DNA from: a virus
DNA length: 37,015 bases
Reading direction: 5' to 3' (one strand)
IMG/VR virus record: IMGVR_UViG_3300042503_000072
Location: 1 to 37,015 of that record
Position 1 is the first letter of the stretch; each line of letters begins with the position of its first letter. Position numbers and translations under genes: made by a program. This document shows positions 22,528 through 29,650 of the stretch, in pieces. The notes below the pieces were generated by a model. It ran no database searches. It worked only from the letters and a program-made list of their open reading frames with translations, and was not told where the DNA came from.

Positions 22528-24783
22528 ATGGCTGTAGACTACGAAGCCCTTGCAAAGCAATTTGGTGGTTCGGCAGCGCCTGCGCCTGATACTAAGATTG
22601 ATTACGAAGCGTTAGCCAAACAATTTGGCGGCGGCGTAGCAGAACAAGTTAGCCCCCGCCGTAAGATGGTTGAAGCAGAGCTGCGTACCGTTGCTGCCCC
22701 TTTTGCTGGTCTTAGCAAAGGTGCTGGCAACATCATGTTTGGTGGTCAGCGATTGGTTGGTAAAGGTTTAGAAGCCCTTGGCGCTACCGAAACAGGTCAA
22801 GCTCTTATTCAAGACGCTGCACGTCGTCAAGCCGAACAAGAAGCGTTTATTGCGCCTTATAGAGAAGTTGCCCCCGCCATGACAGGCGCAGGCGAGTTTA
22901 CAGGTGAAGTTATTGGTACGTTGCCTGTTGGCGGTGTAATTGCCAAAGGCGTTAGCAAGATACCAGGCGCAGGTACCGTAGCAGAAGCCATTAGAACAGG
23001 CGGTTTTAGAACAGGCGCGCCCGTAGCTACTACGGCAGGTGGCCGCGCTGCTGACATAGCTACACGCGCGGCAGGCGGCGCTGTTGTTGGCGGTACATCC
23101 GCAGCCTTAATTAACCCCGAAGAAGCAGGTACAGGCGCAGCAATTGGCGCTGCCGCACCGTTTGCATTGCCTATCGTTGGCAAGTATGTATCTATTGGCG
23201 GTGGCAAGATTGTAGACGCGTTTACAGGTAAGTTAGCCCCAGTCAAAGCAGGTAAAGTTGCCCGTGAGATGGCAGGCGACACAATTAACCAGATCCGTGC
23301 GGCTAACAACTTAGCGCCTGTAGACATAAACGCAGCGCAAGCGGCTGCGGGTATTGATAACGACGTGTATCAAGCGTTCTTAGACTTTTACGCTGGTAAA
23401 GATAAGACTTCGTTCCAGCGCATTTTAAAAGACACGCAAAAAGCAAGTCAATTAAATCGTTTAGCGCAATTAGCCGGTGGCCCTAATTTGACCGAAAACA
23501 TTGAGTCGGTCAAACAAGCCAAAAATGTGCTTAATCAATTAATGACACCGATTCGTGAAACTGAGCTAACAGCCGCAAATATCGCCGGTACAACGGGTCG
23601 TAAGCTACAACAAGAAGCCGATGTATTAGCACAAGCTGCTGGTCAAAAGGTTGGGGATGTACGGCGTTTTACCGCCGCGCAAGGTCGTGCTATTAACCCT
23701 GCTACCAACAACTTAACTACAGACCAACAATTAATGAAATTAGCGGCTAGAGCTGATGACGTAGCAGCGCAGGCGGCTGAAGGTTCGTTAGCGTTTGGTG
23801 AAGCTGCGCGGTTTAAGCAAGCCGCTGTAGACAGTTTGGCAGACTATGGCTTAAAACCATTGAAATCAGACGCTATTCTTGGTCGTTTAGGTGGTATTTT
23901 AAATAACCCTGAATTTGCGGGTAACGACGTTATTGAAGGCGCTGTCAAAGCATTTGGCGACGATGTTGTTAAATGGACAAAAAACGGTGGTGTAATTGAT
24001 GCGTTTGCTTTGGACAGCTTACGCAAGAACTCCGTTAACGCTGCCATTGAAAAGCTACGTCCAGGACTAGACCAGACATCTAAAAAGAACTTGGCTGCTG
24101 GCGTTATTGCCCAACTAAAAACACCTATCATTAACGCCATTGAAGAAGCAGGCGGTACAGGTTACGGCAAGTATTTAGGTGATTACGCCGCAAACGCCCA
24201 GTTAATTGACCGCCGTCGTTTGGCGGGTAAAGCCTTAGAAATGCTAGATAAGTCGCCTGACGAGTTTAGACGATTAGTTGCAGGCAACAACCCCGACGCC
24301 GTAGAATCCGTATTTGGCCCTGGCAGCTTTAATATTCTTAAAGAGATGGGCGCAGACGTTAAACCTATGCAACAGATTGCGGACGAGCTAACGCGTGACA
24401 TAACTCTTAAAGGGCAAGCCAAATCAGGCCGTCTTGCGCTAGGTTTAGAAGATCAGTATGGCAGCCCGTCCGAGTTAATCCCAGGCTTCGTAGGCTACAA
24501 AACCGCTATCGCCAAAAAAGTAGCGCAAATATTAACAGGTAAAGTAAACGAAAAAGCGCAGACCTTGCTTACAGAAGGCGCTCGTTCGGGTAAAGCCATG
24601 AATGAAATCTTAAATACTTTCCCCGCTGAGGAGCGTATTAAGGCAGTAAAACTACTTACGGAATTGGCTAAAACCGACAAAGACTTGCAACGGGCTATTG
24701 CATCGGGCGCAATTATACTTACAACGCCCCCAGCTAACGCTTTGTCACCTACCCAACAAAACCAAAATGCACTGGCTCGATAA
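22528..24783 (+). CDS. Large internal virion/DNA-injection protein, 751 aa
   Basis: The 751-residue protein starts with two copies of DYEALAKQFGG (about 4-14 and 25-35), a repeat frequent at the front of large podovirus ejection proteins. Long Ala/Gly-rich, amphipathic and partly membrane-like stretches follow (VIGTLPVGGVIAKGVSKIPGAG; RAAGGAVVGGTSAALINPEEAGTGAAIGAAAPF), then charged helices to the end. It is in the position of P22 gp16, and is probably ejected with the DNA to build a conduit through the cell envelope. No lytic transglycosylase motif is obvious. Confidence 0.8.
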   Translation: MAVDYEALAKQFGGSAAPAPDTKIDYEALAKQFGGGVAEQVSPRRKMVEAELRTVAAPFAGLSKGAGNIMFGGQRLVGKGLEALGATETGQALIQDAARRQAEQEAFIAPYREVAPAMTGAGEFTGEVIGTLPVGGVIAKGVSKIPGAGTVAEAIRTGGFRTGAPVATTAGGRAADIATRAAGGAVVGGTSAALINPEEAGTGAAIGAAAPFALPIVGKYVSIGGGKIVDAFTGKLAPVKAGKVAREMAGDTINQIRAANNLAPVDINAAQAAAGIDNDVYQAFLDFYAGKDKTSFQRILKDTQKASQLNRLAQLAGGPNLTENIESVKQAKNVLNQLMTPIRETELTAANIAGTTGRKLQQEADVLAQAAGQKVGDVRRFTAAQGRAINPATNNLTTDQQLMKLAARADDVAAQAAEGSLAFGEAARFKQAAVDSLADYGLKPLKSDAILGRLGGILNNPEFAGNDVIEGAVKAFGDDVVKWTKNGGVIDAFALDSLRKNSVNAAIEKLRPGLDQTSKKNLAAGVIAQLKTPIINAIEEAGGTGYGKYLGDYAANAQLIDRRRLAGKALEMLDKSPDEFRRLVAGNNPDAVESVFGPGSFNILKEMGADVKPMQQIADELTRDITLKGQAKSGRLALGLEDQYGSPSELIPGFVGYKTAIAKKVAQILTGKVNEKAQTLLTEGARSGKAMNEILNTFPAEERIKAVKLLTELAKTDKDLQRAIASGAIILTTPPANALSPTQQNQNALAR

Positions 24784-25037
24784 TGGAACAGACTCTTATA
24801 AACTGGGTCTTTGCAGGCGCTGGTGCTGCTCTTGGCTGGATACTTAAAGTAGTGTGGGATGCTATTCAAGATCTCAAGAAGGACATTCGGCAGATCGAGC
24901 GTGATTTGCCCGAAGTCTATGTGCGCCGTGATGATTTTAAAGATGCGGTCAAAGAAATTAAAGATGATATGAAAGCTGGGTTTGCTAGTGTTGACTCTAC
25001 CCTACGTTTAATTTTTAAAAAACTTGACGAAAAATAA
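24783..25037 (+). CDS. Small membrane protein with coiled coil (spanin- or holin-like)
   Basis: The start overlaps the previous stop (TAATGG). The 84-residue protein has one N-terminal membrane segment (WVFAGAGAALGWILKVVW, about 8-25) and a long charged coiled coil (DLKKDIRQIERDLPEVYVRRDDFKDAVKEIKDDM). This topology resembles inner-membrane spanin subunits or haemolysin XhlA-like lysis accessories. First of four membrane-protein genes before the endolysin. Exact role not resolved. Confidence 0.75.
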   Translation: MEQTLINWVFAGAGAALGWILKVVWDAIQDLKKDIRQIERDLPEVYVRRDDFKDAVKEIKDDMKAGFASVDSTLRLIFKKLDEK

Positions 25038-25075
25038 CTGCCACACTTTTAAAATGACCTACGTTAACTTAATTT

Positions 25076-25531
25076 ATGGCAGACGAACTTGGACTATCGG
25101 CAGGAGCCAAAGGACTTAGTACAGGTCTAGACTCTGCGCGTGAAGCGGGTAAGACCGTAAGCAAGCAGATTGAAAACATACAAAAAGACGCGGTTGATGT
25201 AGCGCAGCAGAAAGCCCAAGAACGCATACGGGCAAGACGAGAGGCAGAGTTTAAGAAGGAACGGGCGCTGATTAAAGCGCTTGACGAGTGGAAAAGAAAG
25301 AAGCAAATCTCCGATGAGGAGGCTGATTTAAAGATTAAGTTTGTAAAGCAATATGGTGCAAAAGAGTGGGATGCGTTACTTAGAATCAAACTAGACATTG
25401 AGAACATGGAACGCAAGAATAACGAGGAATTTCAGCATGACCTAAAGGCAGTAAGGAAGGTGCAGTTTTATTGTTTTATGGCAGCGCTAGTTGTGACATT
25501 ATGGCTTAAATTTATTTTGAAGGCATTTTAA
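25076..25531 (+). CDS. Helical protein with C-terminal membrane anchor, 151 aa
   Basis: The 151-residue protein has a long charged helical part (SAREAGKTVSKQIENIQKDAVDVAQQKAQERIRARREAEF) and ends with one membrane segment (QFYCFMAALVVTLWLKFILKAF, about 129-150). No Shine-Dalgarno is visible before the ATG. A possible promoter, TTGACG (25024-25029) and TTTAAA (25048-25053), sits just upstream. It lies in the lysis cassette. No family recognised. Confidence 0.75.
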   Translation: MADELGLSAGAKGLSTGLDSAREAGKTVSKQIENIQKDAVDVAQQKAQERIRARREAEFKKERALIKALDEWKRKKQISDEEADLKIKFVKQYGAKEWDALLRIKLDIENMERKNNEEFQHDLKAVRKVQFYCFMAALVVTLWLKFILKAF

Positions 25532-25888
25532 ATGAGTGAATACATAGAAACCGCAAAAGAAGTCGCTGGTAAAGCGATTGGCAGACATGGACTAATTTAC
25601 ATCACCATCATTGTGGCGATGGGTGTAGGGGCTTCAGTAGTCCTAGAAGAAGGCAAAATGGCTGCCGTAATGGGATTGCTAGGCGCATCCTTAACTGCGC
25701 TTATATCCATGCTTAACGGCGTTGCAGGGGCTACCCCAAAGCAAGACAAGCCTGAGTTTGAGATTATGAAGCAGCTCATTGAGCGTTTAGACAAGATGGC
25801 AGACCGTGATCCTATGAGCGTGCAGGTTGAAGGCGACAAGGTTACTGTTCGCAAAGGCGATAACGAAACCTCGGTAGGGAGAAAATAA
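25532..25888 (+). CDS. Two-span membrane protein, holin-like
   Basis: The 118-residue protein starts one base after the previous stop. Two hydrophobic spans, LIYITIIVAMGVGASVVLEE (about 21-40) and AAVMGLLGASLTALISMLNGVAG (about 44-67), are followed by a charged cytoplasmic-type tail (EIMKQLIERLDKMADRDPM...). Two spans plus a charged C-tail is a class II holin-like topology. A second holin-type gene follows immediately, so this could be a holin, an antiholin or an unrelated membrane protein. Confidence 0.7.
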   Translation: MSEYIETAKEVAGKAIGRHGLIYITIIVAMGVGASVVLEEGKMAAVMGLLGASLTALISMLNGVAGATPKQDKPEFEIMKQLIERLDKMADRDPMSVQVEGDKVTVRKGDNETSVGRK

Positions 25889-26298
25889 TGTTAGGACTAG
25901 ACACCATCGTTGGCGTAGGAATGAAGCTAATTGACAAATTGATACCTGACCCACAAGCCAAAGCACAAGCCCAGCTAGATCTAGCCAAATTAGCCCAAGA
26001 AGGCAAATTGGCTGAAATACAGGCTGATACGGCAGAAGCGCAAGAAGTAACCAAACGGGCGCAAGCGGACATGGCAAGCGATAGTTGGCTATCCAAAAAC
26101 ATCCGTCCTATGACGCTAATCTTCATTCTTGGTGGTTATTTTATATTTGCCATGATGTCTGCTTTTGGCAACAATGCCAATGAAAAGTACGTTGAGCTGC
26201 TAGGGCAGTGGGGTATGCTAGTCATGTCGTTTTACTTTGGTGGCCGCACCCTTGAGAAAATCATGGATATGAAAGCGAAAGAAAAAGATGCAAAGTAA
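25888..26298 (+). CDS. Holin (3TM, GTA-type holin family)
   Basis: ATG overlaps the previous TAA. The 136-residue protein opens with an amphipathic segment (DTIVGVGMKLIDKLIPDPQAKAQAQLDLAKL), then a charged helix, then WLSKNIRPMTLIFILGGYFIFAMMSAF and ELLGQWGMLVMSFYFGGRTLEKI. The 'W-x(4)-RP' ahead of two spans is characteristic of the holin family found in gene transfer agents and Gram-negative phages. It should form the inner-membrane lesion that releases the endolysin encoded in the next, overlapping gene (11 bases). Confidence 0.85.
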   Translation: MLGLDTIVGVGMKLIDKLIPDPQAKAQAQLDLAKLAQEGKLAEIQADTAEAQEVTKRAQADMASDSWLSKNIRPMTLIFILGGYFIFAMMSAFGNNANEKYVELLGQWGMLVMSFYFGGRTLEKIMDMKAKEKDAK

Positions 26299-26812
26299 CT
26301 TTGACAAGTGCTTGGCGCTTATGTTGGCGCATGAGGGCGGCTTTGTAAACCACCCCCAAGACCCAGGCGGTATGACAAACCTTGGCGTGACCAAGCGAGT
26401 GTGGGAAGAATGGGTAGGGCATGACGTTGACGAAAAGCAAATGCGCGCCCTAACCCCTGAAACCGTTGCACCACTTTATAAGAGGAAATACTGGGATGCT
26501 TGCCGATCTGATGAGCTTGTGGCTGGTGTTGATTATTGCGTTTTTGATGTCGCTGTTAATTCAGGCCCCGGACGCGCCATTAAGTTTTTGCAGTCGTGCG
26601 TTGGGGTTACTGCTGATGGCGGTTTTGGGCCTGCTACTCTTGCTGCCGTAGAAAAAGCGGAAGAAGATCCTGAGCGTTTGATCGAGCTTTACTCTGCCAA
26701 ACGCCTTGAGTTCCTGCAATCCCTAAAGACCTTTGAAACCTTTGGTAAAGGCTGGAGCCGCCGGGTTGCAGAAGTCAAAGACAAAGCTCTAACTATGGTC
26801 GCCAAGCCCTAA
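26288..26812 (+). CDS. Endolysin, glycoside hydrolase family 108 with PG-binding domain
   Basis: The 174-residue protein begins FDKCLALMLAHEGGFVNHPQDPGGMTNLGVT, the GH108 (N-acetylmuramidase) signature, with Glu16 in HEGGF the likely catalytic acid. A peptidoglycan-binding type 3 domain follows (CVFDVAVNSGPGRAIKFLQSCVGVTADGGFGPATLAAV, about 76-113). There is no signal peptide, so it depends on the holin for export. It degrades the cell wall at lysis. Its end overlaps by 24 bases the end of a minus-strand gene (26789). Confidence 0.93.
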   Translation: MQSNFDKCLALMLAHEGGFVNHPQDPGGMTNLGVTKRVWEEWVGHDVDEKQMRALTPETVAPLYKRKYWDACRSDELVAGVDYCVFDVAVNSGPGRAIKFLQSCVGVTADGGFGPATLAAVEKAEEDPERLIELYSAKRLEFLQSLKTFETFGKGWSRRVAEVKDKALTMVAKP

Positions 26813-27007
26813 ATACTGCTCAAGCCGTTTGATGCGCTGCGTTTCAAAGTTGCACAATACCGTGTAGTACTCAGCGTGGGTCTTGTTTGCAAGGTAGCTA
26901 CGCTTGGCTTCCTCTAACTCCTTGGCGGCAAGTTCTTGCGCCTGGGGCGGGTGAGTAACGTACTGCCATAGGGTTCTAATCTTGCTCAGGCTCATGCTTA
27001 TGTTCAT
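26789..27007 (-). CDS. Hypothetical helical protein, 72 aa
   Basis: I choose ATG 27007, preceded by GGAAGG, rather than an upstream TTG. The 72-residue protein (MNISMSLSKIRTLWQYVTHP..., EAKRSYLANKTHAEYYTVLCNFETQRIKRLEQYLGL) is helical with an Ala/Glu-rich middle. The LLAKTHAEYYTVLCNFE-like segment recalls small phage proteins sometimes annotated near lysis genes. It overlaps the endolysin gene tail-to-tail. Last gene of the minus-strand module. Function unknown. Confidence 0.7.
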   Translation of the reverse strand: MNISMSLSKIRTLWQYVTHPPQAQELAAKELEEAKRSYLANKTHAEYYTVLCNFETQRIKRLEQYLGLGDHS

Positions 27008-27011
27008 AGTC

Positions 27012-27338
27012 CTACCTTCCAAATACCGAATCAAACATCGGCGTTAATGACTGTTGCGGTGCAATAATTGTTGGCGGCACTATTACGGTGTTGCCCATCG
27101 TCTGCCCCTGGTATTGCCCGTTAGCGTTGTACAACGACGTAATATTGCCTGATTGTAAGGCTTGGCCTTGGTATTGACCATTAGCGCCATAGAAGTATTG
27201 CGTGTTGCCCGAACGCATGGCTTGACCTTGGTACTGCCCGTTGGGGCCGTAGAAATACTGCGTCTGCGCGTAGGCGTCGGTTACGGCGGTGAAATAGCCA
27301 AGGGTAAAGCTAATTAACGCTACTATCAGTTCTTTCAT
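27012..27338 (-). CDS. Secreted protein with three GQYQGQ repeats
   Basis: The start at ATG 27338 is preferred because AAAGGA is well spaced; an ATG at 27344 is too close to it. The N-terminus (KELIVALISFTLGYFTAVTDAYA) is a signal peptide with an AYA cleavage site. Three repeats of about 19 residues follow (YFYGPNGQYQGQAMRSGNT, YFYGANGQYQGQALQSGN, LYNANGQYQGQTMGN), then a Pro/Thr tail. This YFYGxNGQYQGQ type is seen in secreted proteins of many bacteria and phages, with unknown role. A phage protein sent out of the cytoplasm may act in the periplasm. Confidence 0.8.
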   Translation of the reverse strand: MKELIVALISFTLGYFTAVTDAYAQTQYFYGPNGQYQGQAMRSGNTQYFYGANGQYQGQALQSGNITSLYNANGQYQGQTMGNTVIVPPTIIAPQQSLTPMFDSVFGR

Positions 27339-27477
27339 GTTCATCTTCCTTTGTGTTTAAGTGACGGTATGCTGCAATTGCCGCTTTTAAATCGGCTCTC
27401 AACTCTAAAATCTCTGCGTGGCTCTGTTGTGCAAAAGCAACAAGGTTAGCGTGGCTCCAAGTACTAAAGTCGGTCAT
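27310..27477 (-). CDS. Small helical hypothetical protein, 55 aa
   Basis: ATG 27477 overlaps the preceding stop as ATGA, and the frame ends at TAG 27310-27312, inside the secreted-protein gene by about 29 bases. The product (MTDFSTWSHANLVAFAQQSH, then AEILELRADLKAAIAAYRHLNTKEDEHE) is a single amphipathic helix with a polar tail, a common style for small phage proteins. The overlap at both ends supports a real, coupled gene. No function assigned. Confidence 0.65.
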   Translation of the reverse strand: MTDFSTWSHANLVAFAQQSHAEILELRADLKAAIAAYRHLNTKEDEHERTDSSVN

Positions 27478-27668
27478 GGCTTAACGGCCTCCTTGAGTAG
27501 CTCAATGCGCTCCCTAGCGCACCGTAGCATGGTGTAACGCTGGTGCAGACGTTGCAAGACCGACACGCGGCGGCTGCCTGTACGCTCCTCGTTTAGCATG
27601 GTTAGTATTTGTTCTTCGCTTAATTGGCTAAGAATGTCATTCAGCTTGCGCCAGCTTAGATCGCTCAT
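27474..27668 (-). CDS. Small helical hypothetical protein, 64 aa
   Basis: The 64-residue protein (MSDLSWRKLNDILSQLSEEQ, then ILTMLNEERTGSRRVSVLQRLHQRYTMLRCARERIELLKE) is helical and basic in the middle, with a 'LSxEQLLxMLxEERxGxRRxSVLxRLHQRY' pattern that recurs in phages. This suggests RNA, DNA or protein binding. Its start lies inside the preceding gene and its stop overlaps the next as ATGA. Function unknown. Confidence 0.75.
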   Translation of the reverse strand: MSDLSWRKLNDILSQLSEEQILTMLNEERTGSRRVSVLQRLHQRYTMLRCARERIELLKEAVKP

Positions 27669-27813
27669 ATTGCTCTACCTTGGTTTGTAAGTTAATTACT
27701 TCTTTAGTCACCCGTGCTAACGCTCGCATGGCTTGGTTGTACTCTTTGACGCGGATCGTTTCCTCTGCCTGCGCCGCCTTGAGCTTGGCTTTAAAGTGAA
27801 TAAGCCTGTCCAT
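27637..27813 (-). CDS. Small coiled-coil protein, 58 aa
   Basis: ATG 27813 overlaps the preceding TAA as TAATG, so I prefer it to a GTG at 27819. The 58-residue product (MDRLIHFKAKLKAAQAEETI, then VKEYNQAMRALARVTKEVINLQTKVEQYERSK) is one long coiled coil. It overlaps the next gene by 32 bases. No family identified; probably an oligomerising accessory of the early module. Confidence 0.7.
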   Translation of the reverse strand: MDRLIHFKAKLKAAQAEETIRVKEYNQAMRALARVTKEVINLQTKVEQYERSKLAQAE

Positions 27814-27962
27814 TAGCACCGTCCGTCCATGTCAAACTTATCTTCGTCGTTTAGCCGGTCAATCTCGGCCACCAAACGGCGAATTATCACTTCAATGTTG
27901 GTGTCAGGTGCGTATTCAGAGATGTCCTCTGCTAGTTGTAGCGCTTCTTCACGTAATGTCAT
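27813..27962 (-). CDS. Small acidic hypothetical protein, 49 aa
   Basis: ATG 27962 overlaps the helicase stop as ATGA and the stop overlaps the next start as TAATG. The product (MTLREEALQLAEDISEYAPD, then TNIEVIIRRLVAEIDRLNDEDKFDMDGRC) has two helices and an acidic end. Coupling at both ends makes it a credible gene. Function unknown. Confidence 0.7.
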   Translation of the reverse strand: MTLREEALQLAEDISEYAPDTNIEVIIRRLVAEIDRLNDEDKFDMDGRC

Positions 27963-29293
27963 TTCAATTCCTCCAATGCTATGTCGCTAATCGCCCGTTT
28001 GTCCTTCAGGGCATCCCAAATCTTCAAATCAATCGTTTTATTGGTCAATAAAAGGTAAACCCATACGTCGTGCTTCTGACCGCTGCGGTGCAGGCGCCCC
28101 ACCGTTTGCTCGTACAGTTCAAGGCTCCACGGCAGCGATACAAAGACCATTTTATTACCGCCATGCTGTAGGTTTAACCCATGCCCGGCTGACTTGGGGT
28201 GGATCAAGAGTAACTCAATCTTGCCCTCGTTCCAACGCTCAATGGCCTTGGGGTCGTTAATCGTCTGGGCGTAAGGATAGCGGCGCTTGAGTTCAGCCAG
28301 TTCCTCAACGTAGTTGTAGACAATGATAGTGTTGTCATGCTGGTTTTCCTCAATTAGCTCGTCTAGCAAGTCAAACTTGTGGGTGCTAAACCAAATGGGA
28401 GTCTTGCTTACGTTCATGCGTCCAGGCGTGTTAGATGCGGTCGTAACCGTTTCGTAGACCCAGCCCCCTGCCATCTGCTGTAACTTGCCTGTGACCACGC
28501 CTGCGTTGACAGCGGTGATCTCCACGTCCTTGAACTCGATAACAAAGTCCTTCTTCATCTTTTCGTATGGGGCGCGGTCTTGTAAGTCGCATTTCATCTC
28601 AACCGTGTGGCAGGGCGGCAGCTTGTCAGCGTATTCGCCAGCGTCAAGCAAAAAGGTTGCAGGCTTGATCCGAGCCATGACCTGCGCCAGCGATCCTACG
28701 CGTGGCTCCCACTCGCCAAAGTCCTTGTTGACCAGGACAAAGTACTGCTGCATAAACGCGCCCTTAGCCCGTCCTAGCAGGTCTTGATTGACGATCTTGC
28801 ACTGCCCAAACACGTCCTCAAGGCCGTTGCTCGTAAACGAACCCGTCAAGCCCCAACGGATGTTGATCTTATCGACGATCTTAGCCAAGGCTTTGTAGCG
28901 TTTGCCGGATGGGTTTTTGAGCTTGGTCAGCTCGTCAAACACGATGCCGTCAAAGTCTAGCTCTTGGTCAGCAAGCCATTGAATGTTGTCGTAGTTAGTA
29001 ACAACTACGGGAAAACCCGAATGTAGGGCTTGGCTGCGCTGGGCAGGTGTACCCACCGCCACCGCTATCGGCGTATCAGTAGCCCACTTAGGCTGCTCGA
29101 CAGGCCATACGTCGGTACAGACGCGCTTAGGAGCCAGCACAAGCCACCGTTTGACAAAGTTATAGCGCAGCATATCTTGCATGGCAGTCAGCGTCAGCGC
29201 TGTCTTTCCCGCGCCCACAGGGGCAAGAATCATGGCTCTGTTGTTTTCATACAAAAAGTCAGCGGCTTTCTCTTGGTAGTCGCGCAGCTTCAT
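27959..29293 (-). CDS. SNF2-family DNA helicase/translocase
   Basis: The start is set at ATG 29293: AAGGA is 7 bases upstream and the ATGA overlaps the nuclease stop (29290). An in-frame ATG at 29311 exists. The 444-residue product shows superfamily 2 motifs: LRDYQEKAADFL (Q-like), APVGAGKTALTL (Walker A), GIVFDELTKLKN (DEAH-type box), WGLTGSFTSNG (III), then LIHPKSAGHGLNLQHGG (V) and YEQTVGRLHRSGQKHDVWVY (VI). Such phage SNF2 proteins are small and lack extra domains. They probably remodel or move DNA during replication or recombination, commonly beside VRR-NUC nucleases as here. Confidence 0.9.
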   Translation of the reverse strand: MKLRDYQEKAADFLYENNRAMILAPVGAGKTALTLTAMQDMLRYNFVKRWLVLAPKRVCTDVWPVEQPKWATDTPIAVAVGTPAQRSQALHSGFPVVVTNYDNIQWLADQELDFDGIVFDELTKLKNPSGKRYKALAKIVDKINIRWGLTGSFTSNGLEDVFGQCKIVNQDLLGRAKGAFMQQYFVLVNKDFGEWEPRVGSLAQVMARIKPATFLLDAGEYADKLPPCHTVEMKCDLQDRAPYEKMKKDFVIEFKDVEITAVNAGVVTGKLQQMAGGWVYETVTTASNTPGRMNVSKTPIWFSTHKFDLLDELIEENQHDNTIIVYNYVEELAELKRRYPYAQTINDPKAIERWNEGKIELLLIHPKSAGHGLNLQHGGNKMVFVSLPWSLELYEQTVGRLHRSGQKHDVWVYLLLTNKTIDLKIWDALKDKRAISDIALEELK

Positions 29294-29577
29294 TGGTTGT
29301 CCTTCATCCATGTGTCAATGTGTTCGATTGACCACAGACAGGCGTAATTCTGATTGAGTTGTTTGAGGTTGCGCGCATGGACTTGTTGCAAGGCCGACAG
29401 CGTACCGCCCTCAGTCTTGAGTTCCACGAACCACGTCACGCCGCCTGGCAAGCAGGCGATGCGGTCGGTTACGCCGCGTTGGGTAGGGGACTTGAACTTG
29501 TACGCTACGCCGCCAAGGTTTTGGACAGCCCATACAAAGTACTTTTCAATTTCTTTTTCGGATATTTTTGAGTTCAT
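29290..29577 (-). CDS. VRR-NUC domain nuclease
   Basis: The 95-residue protein is a minimal VRR-NUC module: EIEKYFVWAVQNLGGVAYKFKSPTQRGVTDRIACLPGG then WFVELKTEGGTLSALQQVH, with the acidic residue of GVTDR and the ExK of VELKTE forming a PD-(D/E)XK metal site. Stand-alone phage versions are linked to Holliday-junction or branched-DNA cleavage. The next gene is an SNF2 helicase overlapping as ATGA. No Shine-Dalgarno precedes the ATG; it lies 7 bases after a promoter-like TGCTAAACT, so the message may be leaderless. Confidence 0.88.
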   Translation of the reverse strand: MNSKISEKEIEKYFVWAVQNLGGVAYKFKSPTQRGVTDRIACLPGGVTWFVELKTEGGTLSALQQVHARNLKQLNQNYACLWSIEHIDTWMKDNQ

Positions 29578-29650
29578 GTAAAAAAGTTTAGCACAAGTTT
29601 AAAAGCTGTGGTAAAGTTTAATCTCAGTCAACTAAAGTAAAGGAAACAAA
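29578..29650. promoter_or_regulatory. Divergent control region with three AAGTTTA repeats
   Basis: This 73-base gap separates the nuclease (minus) and DUF2800 (plus) genes. AAGTTTA occurs at 29584-29590, 29595-29601 and 29614-29620, 11 and 19 bases apart, so roughly on one DNA face. On the minus strand the first copy forms an extended -10 (TGCTAAACT) ending 7 bases before the ATG. The right end carries TCAACTAAAGTAA (29628-29640) and AAAGGA ahead of the DUF2800 start. Likely the two-way early promoter and operator. Confidence 0.55.
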
